Of a stretch of DNA of 64,000 bases, positions 10,803 to 20,460 are shown piece by piece (position 1 is the first letter of the stretch; each line of letters opens with the position of its first letter). The notes beneath the pieces are model-generated. The model did no database searches. It worked only from the letters and a program-made list of their open reading frames with translations, and had not been told where the DNA came from. Position numbers and translations under genes: made by a program. The stretch comes from Prorocentrum cordatum (lineage: Eukaryota; Sar; Dinophyceae; Prorocentrales; Prorocentraceae). The stretch covers positions 799,042-863,041 of the forward strand of contig CAUYUJ010015726.1 in NCBI GenBank assembly GCA_963575745.1, read 5' to 3'.

Positions 10803-11354
10803 GATTCGCGCCTGCGGCCTCGGCCGCGGCCGCTGCCCCGGTGGGGCGGCGCTCCTGCTGCGCGGCCCCCACGAGCAAACTCGCCCTCGCGCTCGGCCCC
10901 CTGCTGCGCCCTCCGGGTCAGATGTTCCCGAGACTCCAGGGGGCTCCGATTCGTCGGAGAACTCGGCCCACGAGGCGCCGTCTTGACCCCCTTCCCCCAC
11001 CTTTTCCCCCGTCTGTCCACCGCTCACCGCGATGCCACCACCCCTCGCCGCGAGCCGCTCTTCCTCGCCGCCGCTGAGGCCTCGTGTGGGGTGCTCGCTG
11101 TCCATCTGCACCTGCGGGGGGCCGCCAGCTCGTCGTCTGGGTTCGGCGCCCAGACCGCCAGCCCGTGCGGAGCCTGCGGAAGGCGCGTTTGAAGTCTAGC
11201 CGTCGCTCGGCGGCGGCTCCGGGCCCTCCATTGCGGAGGGAACGTTCCCGAGGCGGGGGCGGTGGCAGCCTGGCGCGGGCTTGGGCGATCGCCGCACCGG
11301 GCGCGGCGGCCCCCGCGGCAGCCTGCCCTTGAGCCAACGTGGCTGCTGCGAGCA

Positions 11355-11433
11355 GGAGGATGGGATGAAGAGGGAGGGAAAGAGAGAGAGGGAGAGAGAA
11401 AGAGCAAAAGAGAGAGAGGGGAAAAAAGAGGGG

Positions 11434-11471
<38 letters not shown>

Positions 11472-12010
11472 AAGAGCGAGAGGGAAAGGGAGAGAAAGAA
11501 AACAAGAAAGAGAGACAGAGCGAGAGAGAGACCAGTGCGGACCAACTCTGGTCCGCGGGCGGGCTGCAAGCGCCCCTGCCCGCGCCCGTGGGGGAGTAAG
11601 GCCTGGGCGCAGGAGGTCCTGGCACGCGTGCCTCCAGGTCCCTGCAAGCAGGGCGTCCCGGAGTGGTACCCCCGACCGCGACCCAAGGTATGTCCACGAA
11701 GCGTGCTGCCAGGAGCTCTCGCTGGACGCACGAGGCAGGCAACACAACAGAAACAGTTTGAGTTCCCTGGGCGCCAAAGACGCCGACCCAGCTTTTCCGA
11801 CAGAGTCGAGCCGCGGCGGCGAGCGGGCCCTCCCGAAGGCCCAAGAGAGACGAGACAGAGTGAGAGAGCGAAGGGGCGAGAGGAGGGGAGATGGAGAAAG
11901 CGAGAGGGACAGAGAGAGAGAGAGAGCTATAAAAAGATACAGACAGAGAGAAAGAGAGAGAGAGAGAGAAAGAGATATGGAGAAAGCTAGAGAAGGAGAG
12001 AGAGAAACGA
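11355..12010. repeat. Two (GA)n-rich blocks
   Basis: GA-rich at 11370-11535 and 11845-12010, separated by about 300 bp of ordinary GC-rich sequence. The long minus-strand frames of Ser/Leu/Phe (up to 388 residues) arise from the TC strand. Confidence 0.9.
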
Positions 12011-12294
12011 AAACGATGTTTCGCCAAGCCTGCAACCACATGATATGCGGTTGCAGGTTGTCTTGGGTCCCCGCAACACAACACAAATTTAGTGTTGTGA
12101 AGGCTTTTGAATTAGGATGTCAGATATGGCGCGAGCACCATTAGCTTGCCCCCCCCTCCCGCCTCCTCCCCAGGTCTCCGACGCTTCTTCTTGTCTCTTT
12201 TCCAAACATCGCTGTTTCCTCGTTTTGGGGCTGCGGGGCCCTTTCTTGGGCCTCCGTACGATTAAGAATGAATCCGCGCGGGACACTGGCCCCT

Positions 12295-12775
12295 TAAGAA
12301 GGGGGTGGACGGGGAGGAAGGCGGGGGGGAGGGAGGAGGAGGGGGATGGACGGAGGAGGGAGGAGGCAGGATGGAGGAGAAGGGGGGTGGGGAGAAGGAG
12401 GGAGGAGAAGAAGGGGGAGGAGGCGGGATGGAGGAGGAGAAGGGGGGTGAGGAGAGATGTGGGAGGATACAGAGGAGGGTGAGGAGGAGGAGGAGGAGAG
12501 AGCCGGGGGTCGGGACCTCTGGGACCGTGCTATGAAGACAACACACCAGCAGATGTCGGGGGACCGTGCCCTGCTCCTTCGCCCTCCCCTCCCCCCCGCC
12601 CCCCTCCCCTTCCTCGCTCCTCCCCGGCTCCTCCACCTGACCGCTTCTCCTGCACGTCGTCGTCGCACGTCGTCGTCGTCGTCGTAATCGTCTGTCGTCG
12701 TCGCCGTCCGTCGTCGTCGTCGTCGTCGTCGTCATCGTCGAAGCCGTGGCCATGGCCGTGGCCGTCGGCCGTCGG
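12295..12775. repeat. (GGA)n block followed by (CGT)n microsatellite
   Basis: 12300-12505 is a degenerate GGA/GGGA purine tract. 12650-12745 is an interrupted CGT/CGTCGT run. A C-rich block (12580-12640) lies between them. Confidence 0.9.
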
Positions 12776-13788
12776 CCGTTGTCCATCGACCGTCGTCTTT
12801 CGTCCCTTCTCCTCCTCCCTCCTGGAGCCCAAAATGGATCCACAATTCCCGTACGGACACACCCGCGGAGGAAAATGTCCTCCTCCCGATCCCCCGTGTA
12901 CAACACAGTCGTAAGGCTCCCCCTTTCGCCCAATATAAATACAACGCAGTGTGCAGCAATATAGTTGCACGAGACAGACAAGGGATGAGAAGAACAGGAG
13001 GGGGAAAGGGGGGGCCAGATCGCCACCATGTCCTTCCCCACCCGAGCGAAAAGGAAACTCGCTCGGAATTGCCGTCATCAGCGCGCGTGAGCACATACCG
13101 GACAAACTCTACGACACATCGCCCTGAAAGTCTCGAACATATGTAGAACAAATTCGTATGTCGCTTACGCGAGACGTCTGTCTGCATTGAACAAGATGCT
13201 CTCGGACGCTCCGTCGGCATCTGTGCATTTTTGTACCTCTGGGGCACTGGATACAAGATCTGTAACAGGTCAACCGAATGTTGTATCGACGTGGGCACTG
13301 GTATCTATTACCGCGTAGATCGTTCAAAATGGAACGACCGATAACGGAGATCGTTCAAGATAGGTCTGGTTCAAGCCACAGGTGGCCTTCAACCTTGAGC
13401 GCCCGAGCTGGTGTCAACGCCGTGAACAAAGCGCGGCGCAAGCCCGCCCCTAATGACAACACCGTGCCATGAGTCGGAGGTGGTCCGGCTAGGCGACCAT
13501 ACGAATACCATCCCTGAAAATTAGGTGTTTGAGACACCGGCGGGGGCTCCTGATTTGAAGGATGTCTGCAGCCCAGTGAACCCCAACGTGGGTGTACGTT
13601 ACCCTGACGCCGACTGAGCCCGCAAAGGTACAGTCAACGCTGAATAAGAAAAACAAAAGGGGCTTGTCTGGCCACGGCGCGCCTCGGCCATGACTAGGCT
13701 CCCCGACCTAGACCGGAGGAGCGGCCCTGAAAAGGCAAAGCCAGTCCTGAGCCCAGAAATCGGAGAGGCAACAACGAAACATCAAAAC
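12776..13788. other. Intronic sequence, one dispersed-repeat phrase
   Basis: No gene seen. 13625-13750 contains a phrase (GGGGCTTGTCTGGCCACGGC and surroundings) that recurs near 17020, 18615, 40030 and, more weakly, 41570, so it is part of a dispersed repeat. Confidence 0.5.
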
Positions 13789-13921
13789 TCGGAGATCCGG
13801 GCGGATTCCTGGGATTGGCGCTGGACCCCACTCCCTGGCGCGGAAAGCGCGCCAGAGTCGGCGCCACAGGGGATGCCAGGGGGCCACAGCGCCGATCCGA
13901 GGAATCCGCGTGGACCTCCGA
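13789..13921. mobile_element. Inverted-repeat element, family C, copy 1
   Basis: Left end TCGGAGATCCGGGCGGATTC and on to GGCGCTGGACCCC; right end GGGGGCCACAGCGCCGAT and on to ATCCGCGTGGACCTCCGA. The arms are imperfect inverted repeats of about 43 bp around a GC-rich, itself palindromic middle (CTGGCGC...GCGCCAG). Related copies are at 30700-30836, 48205-48348 and 60647-60775. No coding capacity. Confidence 0.75.
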
Positions 13922-14401
13922 GTTGTTGTGTTTATGTCATTGCTTTCCCCTGAGCGTGGTCCTCAGTTCAGCTCGGCGGCGCGCCGAGGGGAGCAGTGAG
14001 CTGGGGCAAGTCTTCTCAGAAAGCGGCGGGGCTTCGGAGAAGGCAAAGGAAGCTTAAGATAAGGCCGATGGCCTTCCGAGCCTTCTGAGAAGGCCCGCCC
14101 CCCCGCTGCCTTTCCCCCTGGGCGCGCCGCCGAGCAGCACTTTGGCTGCAACGTTCGCACATGGTCGCAAATCGGGGTATGAGCGCCTACTCGTCCTCAT
14201 AACGCTATTCAAGCTAATTGGATGCAAAGTCACAACTATTGCGTGCTTCCTCGCTATTTCCGATCCAAAGACGTCTCGGGCGCCGCGACCCTCCCAAAGA
14301 GTCCCAGCGCAGTCCGGCGACTGGCCGCCCTCTGTGAGAGCTTCGGGCCCTCGGGGTCAACTTGTGCGGGCTGTCACTGCTCCAGGGGCTCATGGGTGAG
14401 T

Positions 14402-14605
14402 GGCAACGATGTGGGGGGGACTGGCATAAGGGTGGATGCATCGATCTGGAATCGGCGATACATCGCCGATAGATCGGCGGTAGGCCCCCTATAGTTAATC
14501 CGCACCTTCCTGGGCAAGCTGGGGATATCGGGTCCCTATCGGCGATCAATGGGCGGGTGATGGTCGATGCATCCCCCCCATATGCCTATTCCCCCCTATC
14601 GTTGC
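14402..14605. mobile_element. Inverted-repeat element, family B, copy 1
   Basis: Left end GGCAACGATGTGGGGGGG and on to GGGTGGATGCATCGA; right end TCGATGCATCCCCCCCATA and on to CTATCGTTGC. Inverted arms of about 45 bp enclose a core with ATCGGCGATACATCGCCGAT, a further palindrome. Copies with the same layout lie at 31873-32043, 40897-41111 and 61219-61620. Confidence 0.75.
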
Positions 14606-14737
14606 ACCTGACTGGGGACACAACTTTTACGTTGCAGAACGGCAGAGGCGATCCGCACGCGCGTCGGGGCAAGACTCGGACACGGCATCGCGAATTAGCC
14701 CGCATGCAGTGGGGGCAAAAACAAACCACCACAAATT

Positions 14738-15073
14738 TCAGGATTCCCAAGGTGTTTCCATATACGGGAAGTTCGGGCGGCGTCGGCGCGCGCAGAAGGC
14801 TTTTGATACCGCTTCGATCGTTCCTCCTTGAATCGATCGCGGCCCCGATCGTTCAAGGATGAATTCCGTCGGGTCTAGGGGCGTCACCGTGTCCACTAGT
14901 GCTTCCGCGTCGTAGAATTCAACCCTGAACGCCTTCGCCAGCATCCCCGGCGCGCCCACGCAGCATGAACCTGCCGTATTCCTAGAATCTGCTCTTCGCC
15001 TCATTGCCACATGTTCCAACATCTCCACGACAATCAGCGCTGATGTGTGCGGTTCTGCCAATTCTCCCGTCAC
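14738..15073 (-). CDS. Unidentified open frame, 111 residues
   Basis: A minus-strand frame whose middle has ordinary protein composition (MLAKAFRVEFYDAEALVDTV) rather than a repeat-driven bias. I do not recognise it. It lies inside the proposed third intron of the coiled-coil gene, just left of a (CTC)n tract that abuts its start. It could be a piece of a decayed retroposed gene or chance. No partner exon was found. Confidence 0.2.
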   Translation of the reverse strand: MTGELAEPHTSALIVVEMLEHVAMRRRADSRNTAGSCCVGAPGMLAKAFRVEFYDAEALVDTVTPLDPTEFILERSGPRSIQGGTIEAVSKAFCARRRRPNFPYMETPWES

Positions 15074-15094
15074 GAACGCATATTTAATGGTTTT

Positions 15095-15310
15095 CGAGAC
15101 TCCTCCTCCTCCTCCTCCTCCTCCTCCTCCTCCTCCTCCTCCTCTTTCTCCTCCTCCTCCTCCTCCTCCTCCTCCTCCTCCTCCTCCCCCCCGAACTTCT
15201 CCTCCTCCTCCTCCTCCTTCGTCTCCTCCTCATCCTCCTGCTTTTCCTTCTCCTCTTGCTCCCCCAACTTCTTCTCCGCCTCCTCTTCCTCCTCCTCCTC
15301 CTTGCCCCAA
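15095..15310. repeat. (CTC)n microsatellite
   Basis: Long CTC/TCC triplet run, pure for about 80 bp at 15100-15185, then interrupted by TCCTGCTTTTC-type variants. It reads as poly-Pro, poly-Ser or poly-Leu on one strand and poly-Glu on the other. Confidence 0.95.
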
Positions 15311-15534
15311 CTTGACCTCAAAACCGTGAAGGCTGTGCGCTTTGGCCAGCCGTGGCGACGAGAGAGCCCCAGGCTACAGAAACAAGTGGCACGTGTGCCA
15401 TGGCTCTTGCACGAAAAGGAAGGGGGGGGAGGAGGAGGTGGAGGAAGAGGAAGGGGGAAAAGGGGGCAAGACATCGCCCCTCGGGGCCCAGCAACGGGGC
15501 CCAAACCCCAGGCAGGGAGAGGGGGGGGGGGGGA

Positions 15535-16695
15535 GGTGGCGTGCGTCGCGACGCGGAATAAAGTGCTCGGAGCGGAGGGGGCACGGGGCGGAGGTCCCAC
15601 TGGGGCGCTGGGGGCGCGGAGAGGAGGGGGGGGAGGTGGTGTGCGTCGCGACGCGGAATAAAATGGTCGGGGCGGAGGGGGCATTGGGCGGGGCTTGGGG
15701 CAGAGGGCCACGGGGCGGGGGTCCAACTGGGGCGCTGGGGACGGGGGGGGAGGTGGTGTGCGTCGCGACGCGGAATAAAATTGTCGGGGCGGAGGGGGCA
15801 CGGGGCGGAGCTCCCACTGGGGCGCTGGGGACGCGGGGAGGGAGGTGGGGGAGGTGGTGTGCGTCGCGACGCGGAATAAAGCGTTCGTGGCGGAGGGGGC
15901 AGTGGGCGGGGCTCCCGCTGGGGCGCTGGGGACGCGGGGGGCTCGGGGCAGAGAGCCACGGCGCGGGGGTCCCACTCTGGCGCTGGGGACGCGGGGGGGG
16001 GGGTGCGACGCGGAATAAGCGTTCGTGGCGGAGGGGGCAGGGGGCAGCTGGGGCGCTGGGGCAGCCATGCTCGGGGCAGAGAGCCACGGCGCGGTCTGGG
16101 GCGCTGGGGACGCGGGGGGAGGGGGGGCGTGCGACGCGGAATAAAGCGTTCGTGGCGGAGGGGGCAGTGGGCGGGGCTCCCGCCTGGGCGCTGGGGACGC
16201 AGAGAGGCTCGGGGCAGAAAGCCACGGCGCGGGGGTCCCACTCTGGCGCTGCGGACGCGGCGGGGGGAGGGAGAGGGTGCGACGCGGAAATAAGCGTTCA
16301 TGGCGGAGGGGGCAATGGGCGGGGCCCCCGCTGGGGCGCGGGGGACGCGGGGAGGATCGGGGCAGAGAACCACGGCGCGGGGGTCCCACTCTGGCGCTGG
16401 GGACGCGGGGGGAGCGGAGGGGGCAGTGGGCGGGCCCCCCGCTGGGGCGCTGGGGACGCGGGGAGGCTCGGGGCAGAGAGCCACGGCGCGGTGGTCCCAC
16501 TCTGGCGGTGGGGACGCGGGGAGAGGGGGGGGGTGCGACGAGGAATACGTTCGTGGACGAGGGGGCGGTGGGCGGGGCTCCCCGCTGGGGCGCTGGGGCG
16601 GGGGAGCTCGGGGCAGAGAGCCACGGCGCGGGGGTCCCACTCTGGGGCTGGGGACGCGGGGAGGGGGGGGGGTGCGACGCGGAATAAAGTGGTCG
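15535..16695. repeat. GC-rich satellite, about nine units
   Basis: The marker GTGCG(TCGC)GACGCGGAATAA recurs near 15541, 15642, 15764, 15863, 16003, 16130, 16275, 16537 (diverged) and 16671. Units are 100-150 bp and built of smaller blocks (GGGGCAGTGGGCGGGGC, CACTCTGGCGCTGGGGACGC, GCTCGGGGCAGAGAGCCACG). The 554-residue minus-strand and 490-residue plus-strand frames are Pro/Arg/Gly translations of this array and are not counted as genes. Confidence 0.9.
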
Positions 16696-16959
16696 GAGCT
16701 CTAGACACGAAGTACGCCGCCCAAGCCCTGACACCCAAGTTCGACCCTCGAACCTCGAAGTGCGATCCTCTTCCTCCTACCCATCGGTCAGAACAGGTGG
16801 GTGGAAACACATGAAGTGAGAAGGCGTTGGGAAGAAAAACTGGTTTGCTTTCGCCTCCTAAAGAGGAAGGCAAAGGGAACACCACTCGATGATTGAAGTA
16901 GGAATGCGCCTAATGAGATTCAAACCTGGAAATCCCAAAATACCGACATTCGACGACCG

Positions 16960-17125
16960 ATGGATACAACCATCGTGCTACCACAAGGAAAGGTGCATGA
17001 GAACCGAAGGGTTCTCTTTACGCCCACGGCGAGCGTCTGCTTCGGACGGGTTCTACGACCTGGGTCTAGGGAACGGCCCGAAACTATTCTTCCCTCCCGA
17101 GTCCAGAGCGGTCCTGATTTCAAAA
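16960..17125. repeat. Dispersed repeat, 'GCTACCACAAGG' type
   Basis: The string ATCGTGCTACCACAAGGA, followed 60-70 bp later by CCACGGCGAG and further on by CGGCCCGAAA, is shared with 18578-18720 (ATCGTGCTGCCGCAAGGAG...GGCCACGGCGAG) and 39985-40110 (GTGCTACCACAAGGGAG...GGCCACGGCGAG). Age and type are unknown. Confidence 0.55.
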
Positions 17126-17246
17126 ATTCACTCGATGGTCGAAGTAGGAAGGCGCCTAAGCAGACTGGAATCTGGAACTCCAGCAGTCCAACACTATCCA
17201 CTTCTAACTACGGACGGATACTCTTCCTCTCGAGATGTGGCTCTTC

Positions 17247-17338
17247 CTGGCGGCTCAAGGCGGCCTTGCTCGCCGTGTCCTCGGCGATGGAGGCGGACAG
17301 GATGTCGGACTCGTCCTTGCGCTCGAGGATCGACGAAC
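17247..17338 (-). CDS. Coiled-coil protein, YDxFxCxCK family, exon 3 of 6 seen
   Basis: A 92-nt exon. Acceptor CCCGAG|GTTCGTCG; the first two bases complete a Gly codon begun in exon 2, then 30 full codons follow to CAG|GAAGAG, a GA donor. It encodes SSILERKDESDILSASIAED and then TASKAALSRQ. 'LSASIAEDTASKA' is a recognisable block of the family and is expected directly after the Cys-rich block that ends exon 2. The end is phase 0, matching the phase-0 start of exon 4 at 5896. Flanking sequence on either side is non-coding in character. Confidence 0.72.
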
Positions 17339-19140
17339 CTCGGGCAACTTGCGCGCGCGGCTTTGCAGTCAACGTTCTGCCGCAGGGAACTCTGGATAGA
17401 CCTGCTGACGACATGTTCCCTTCTCAGCGAATCCGGTGAGGGTCGAGAAGCAACGTTCGAGGGATTCGGCGGTGGACAAACACCTCCCTTTAATCAACCT
17501 CCCCTTAGCCTAAGACCGAAACCGACGGACCTGGATCCGCAGAAATGACGGCCGCGACGCCCTCTGACTCTCGCGACCGAAAACGGCAATTTCTTAATCG
17601 ACGTGTCAGCGTACGAGGTCTACGTATCAACCTCCGAGGGATCTGGGGGGGGGCACCGGCTCAGGGGTTCGAGGTTGGAAGTTCGAGGTTCTCGGCCGCT
17701 CTCGTTCGTTCTCGGTGGCTTTGCAGCCTCGGGATGCCTTCTGGCGGCGGCGCCTCCCCGAGAGGCGTCTGGGGCTGCACGGATCGTCCCGATACGGCCG
17801 CCGGAGGCCCGAGCTGTGATCCGAAAGCCACCTGGACACCAGCTATGGGGGGGTACAGACACGACCATGAATCGGCGATATATCCCAGATAGGCTACGCC
17901 TCTGGTGCATCCCTGGGCCTCGGGAGGCCTCCAGTTAGGCGTGAACTAAGGGGGGGCGATCTATGGGGGGGGGGAAAAGGTATCCCTTTCGAGCCCTTCC
18001 TTCAGGCCCCCTTCTGGGCTATTCAAAGGTTCCTGTTCTGCAACCCTCGCTGCCCTCCCAGCATTCGCCCTCCCATTAACTCGCGCCCAATCGGGAAGCC
18101 TCCAGATTCTTCCGGGGACCTTTGACACCAGAGGTCCCCTCCTCCGCCTTCGACAGTCCTGCACTCGGATAAGGGAAAATCTCCACCACAACCACCAACG
18201 CGAGGAACCAGGGAAGGTTCTCCTGGCGGTGTGGTCCCCCTGCTTTCGGCGTCCCTCTCGAGGCATCTCCAATCGTTGGCTCGGGGAGGCATCGTGGACC
18301 TCCTCGCTGGAGGTGGCCCGGTGGTGGTGTTGGGGTTGCCAACGTTGCCTCTCCGTCCTCCAATGCATGATAACGGGCCGCTCGGAGAACATGAACACAA
18401 GACGCAGGACCAGTCTTTTTGAGGTCCGCGCGCATCTCATGGGGCTGGCGCCCGACTCCCCTCCCCTGGTCAACGTCAGCCCGGGCCGGCCAGGGCCACG
18501 TCGTGGGCCCCAGCGGGCGGGGGGACAGCCCAGAGAGCCCAGCCCAGAAGAGAGTCACTAGCTTGGGTCTCGCCTGCAGCCATCGTGCTGCCGCAAGGAG
18601 TGCTGAATACGGAACGAAGGGGCCTCTGGCCACGGCGAGCTTCGACCACCACTGAATTCCCCGACCCGTGCCCACCCAATATGAGCGGCCTGAACACCGG
18701 AGCCCCTCCTGAGCCCGATGTGGTCCTTGCCTCAGCGCCCTGGCGGCGCACGCAAGCGTGGACCCTGGGGCACGAGTGACCTCACGCGCGCGGCGCCTTG
18801 GGGGCCGCGGTGGGGGTCCGGTCCAGGCGCGCAGGCCAGGGCTCAGGGGACCCCTGCACCAAGCGGCCACCCTGGCGAAGGGGCCACCACCACGTGCAGC
18901 AGGAGTCGGCCAGAGGAGGCCGGCTGCCCCGCCACCGGGGCCCCCGTCGGCGCGCGCTGACCTCCGCTTCGCTCGCCGCGGTGCGCCCCTTGGGCGGCGC
19001 GCCTGGCGCCGCCTCCTGGCGCGCCGCGCTCGTCTTGGGATGCGTGTGTGTGCGAGGCGGGGAGTGGACATCTACCTATACGACCACCTTTCGGGTGAGA
19101 TTAGATTAGAGCAGCCCCAGGGGGACGAGACTCGCAAGTC
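17339..19140. other. Intronic sequence with dispersed repeats
   Basis: Start of the 14-kb second intron. 17860-17960 is a degraded piece of family B (AATCGGCGATATATC). 18235-18370 resembles 57265-57400 (GGCTCGG-AGGCATC, then GG-CCTCCTCGCTGGAGGTG). 18578-18720 is a copy of the 'GCTACCACAAGG' repeat. The rest is GC-rich without a recognisable gene. Confidence 0.5.
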
Positions 19141-20415
19141 TTACTCGGCGGGGTGCCCCTCAGAGGGGGCATTTGTTACCCTGGGGCGGAGCTCCCGACG
19201 CTCCGCCCAGGGCCGCGACAGGGCACCCCACCGAACTGAAATACTGAATCCCAGCTCATCATTCTTCGCCTCTCGAGCGGCGATGCGAGCCTTCAGCGCC
19301 GACATTCGGCGCTCGTACTCTGGAACCCCGTCGCCCTCCGCCTGAAACACTGTCGGGGCCGTCGTGCGGGCCCGCACACTCGGGCCCGTCGACGGAGGGG
19401 GGAGGTGGTGAGCACGGGCAGCGTGATCTATAAACTGGCGCGCACGGTTACTCGGCCCAAGACCTTGGGCGTACTTCGACAAAACTTCGGCTCCTTTGCG
19501 GGAAGGGCGCTTGCACTCGTCCGCGAGCTTGCGAGCACGCCGCTGGGACCAACGCCCACACTTCAGACACAGAAACTGCAACGTGGGCCTGCAGGCCCTA
19601 GCCTTGGGGGGGCTCCTGGGGTGGATCTCATGGGAAGCCGCGCCAACGATCAGGTGCCCCAAGGAACGGCGGACGACGCTACGAACGAAAAACGGGGCCC
19701 CAGGACACCCCGTCACCTCGGCACTAGGGACCTGCGGAGCCAACGAAAAACAGTGCTTACACTGGGGGCCTAAAGGTCCGTCCTGCCACTCGTGCCAAGA
19801 GGGCCCCGCCCCAACAGAGCTGCGCCTCGCAAGCGGGCGGTCACGGCGCTGACGGCGGTTCCCGCGCGCGGGGGGAATGGCGGCAGCCAGCTTGACAAAA
19901 TTGGAGACCTGAACACTCTCACTATCGAGACTCATGGCAGCCTCGGGGCCGATGGGGGCGCGCAACAACAGCGCCTGCGTGGCATTAATGTCAGCCTCCC
20001 AATTACTTTGCGCAATCATTCGCTCGTGAGGCGGCAACGCATCGATGACTTCGTTGCTACGATGGGCCTTCACATGCTGAGTCGCCTGGATGTGCTGAAA
20101 TCCAAGCAACGATCTAGCGAACGCAGAAACACCAACATACAATTTGTTGGGTCGGAGCTGCGCCGCTCGGGGTAGCAACGCCTGCGAAATGGCAGCTTTA
20201 CAGTCAGCGTGAATGTGCACTGGTCGATCTGCAATCTGACATGCCACCGCTAGGGCAAAATTCTCAGCCATCGCTGGGGTCTGCGGGAATCCCGCAGGAA
20301 TGACCCCTCGGAGGACCGCACATGTTTTGGGAGGCGATGGCTGGAAAACAGGATCACACTGTAAGCTGCTCGATGGGAAACAGAAAGCATAGGCATCGTG
20401 CTGCTGCCGTCAACT
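19141..20415 (-). pseudogene. LINE-A RNase H domain and C-terminal Cys region
   Basis: RNase H motif 1 is HIAVDGSS, its Asp codon at 20411-20409. The frame then slips; after the slip come the Glu of MAENFALAVA (about 20264), the Asp of HADCKAAI and the Asp of NWEADINATQA, so all four acidic positions of an RNase H fold survive across the break. Beyond it lie two Cys-rich stretches, CKHCFSLAP...GCPG and FLCLKCGRW...LADEC, near the C-terminus; such tails are common in dinoflagellate LINEs. The stop is at 19141. Confidence 0.8.
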
Positions 20416-20460
20416 GCAATGTGGAGACTCTGTGAGGTCCCCGCGAACTGGACTACTCTT

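Noticed and set aside
10918-12084. 388-residue and 296-residue minus-strand frames
   Set aside because: Mostly Ser/Leu/Phe from the TC strand of (GA)n blocks.
15070-16734. 554-residue minus-strand open frame, the second longest in the window, and a 490-residue plus-strand one over the same bases
   Set aside because: Both are translations of the GC-rich satellite (15535-16695) and the (CTC)n tract. Stop codons are rare in such sequence, and composition is Pro/Arg/Ser or Gly/Arg.
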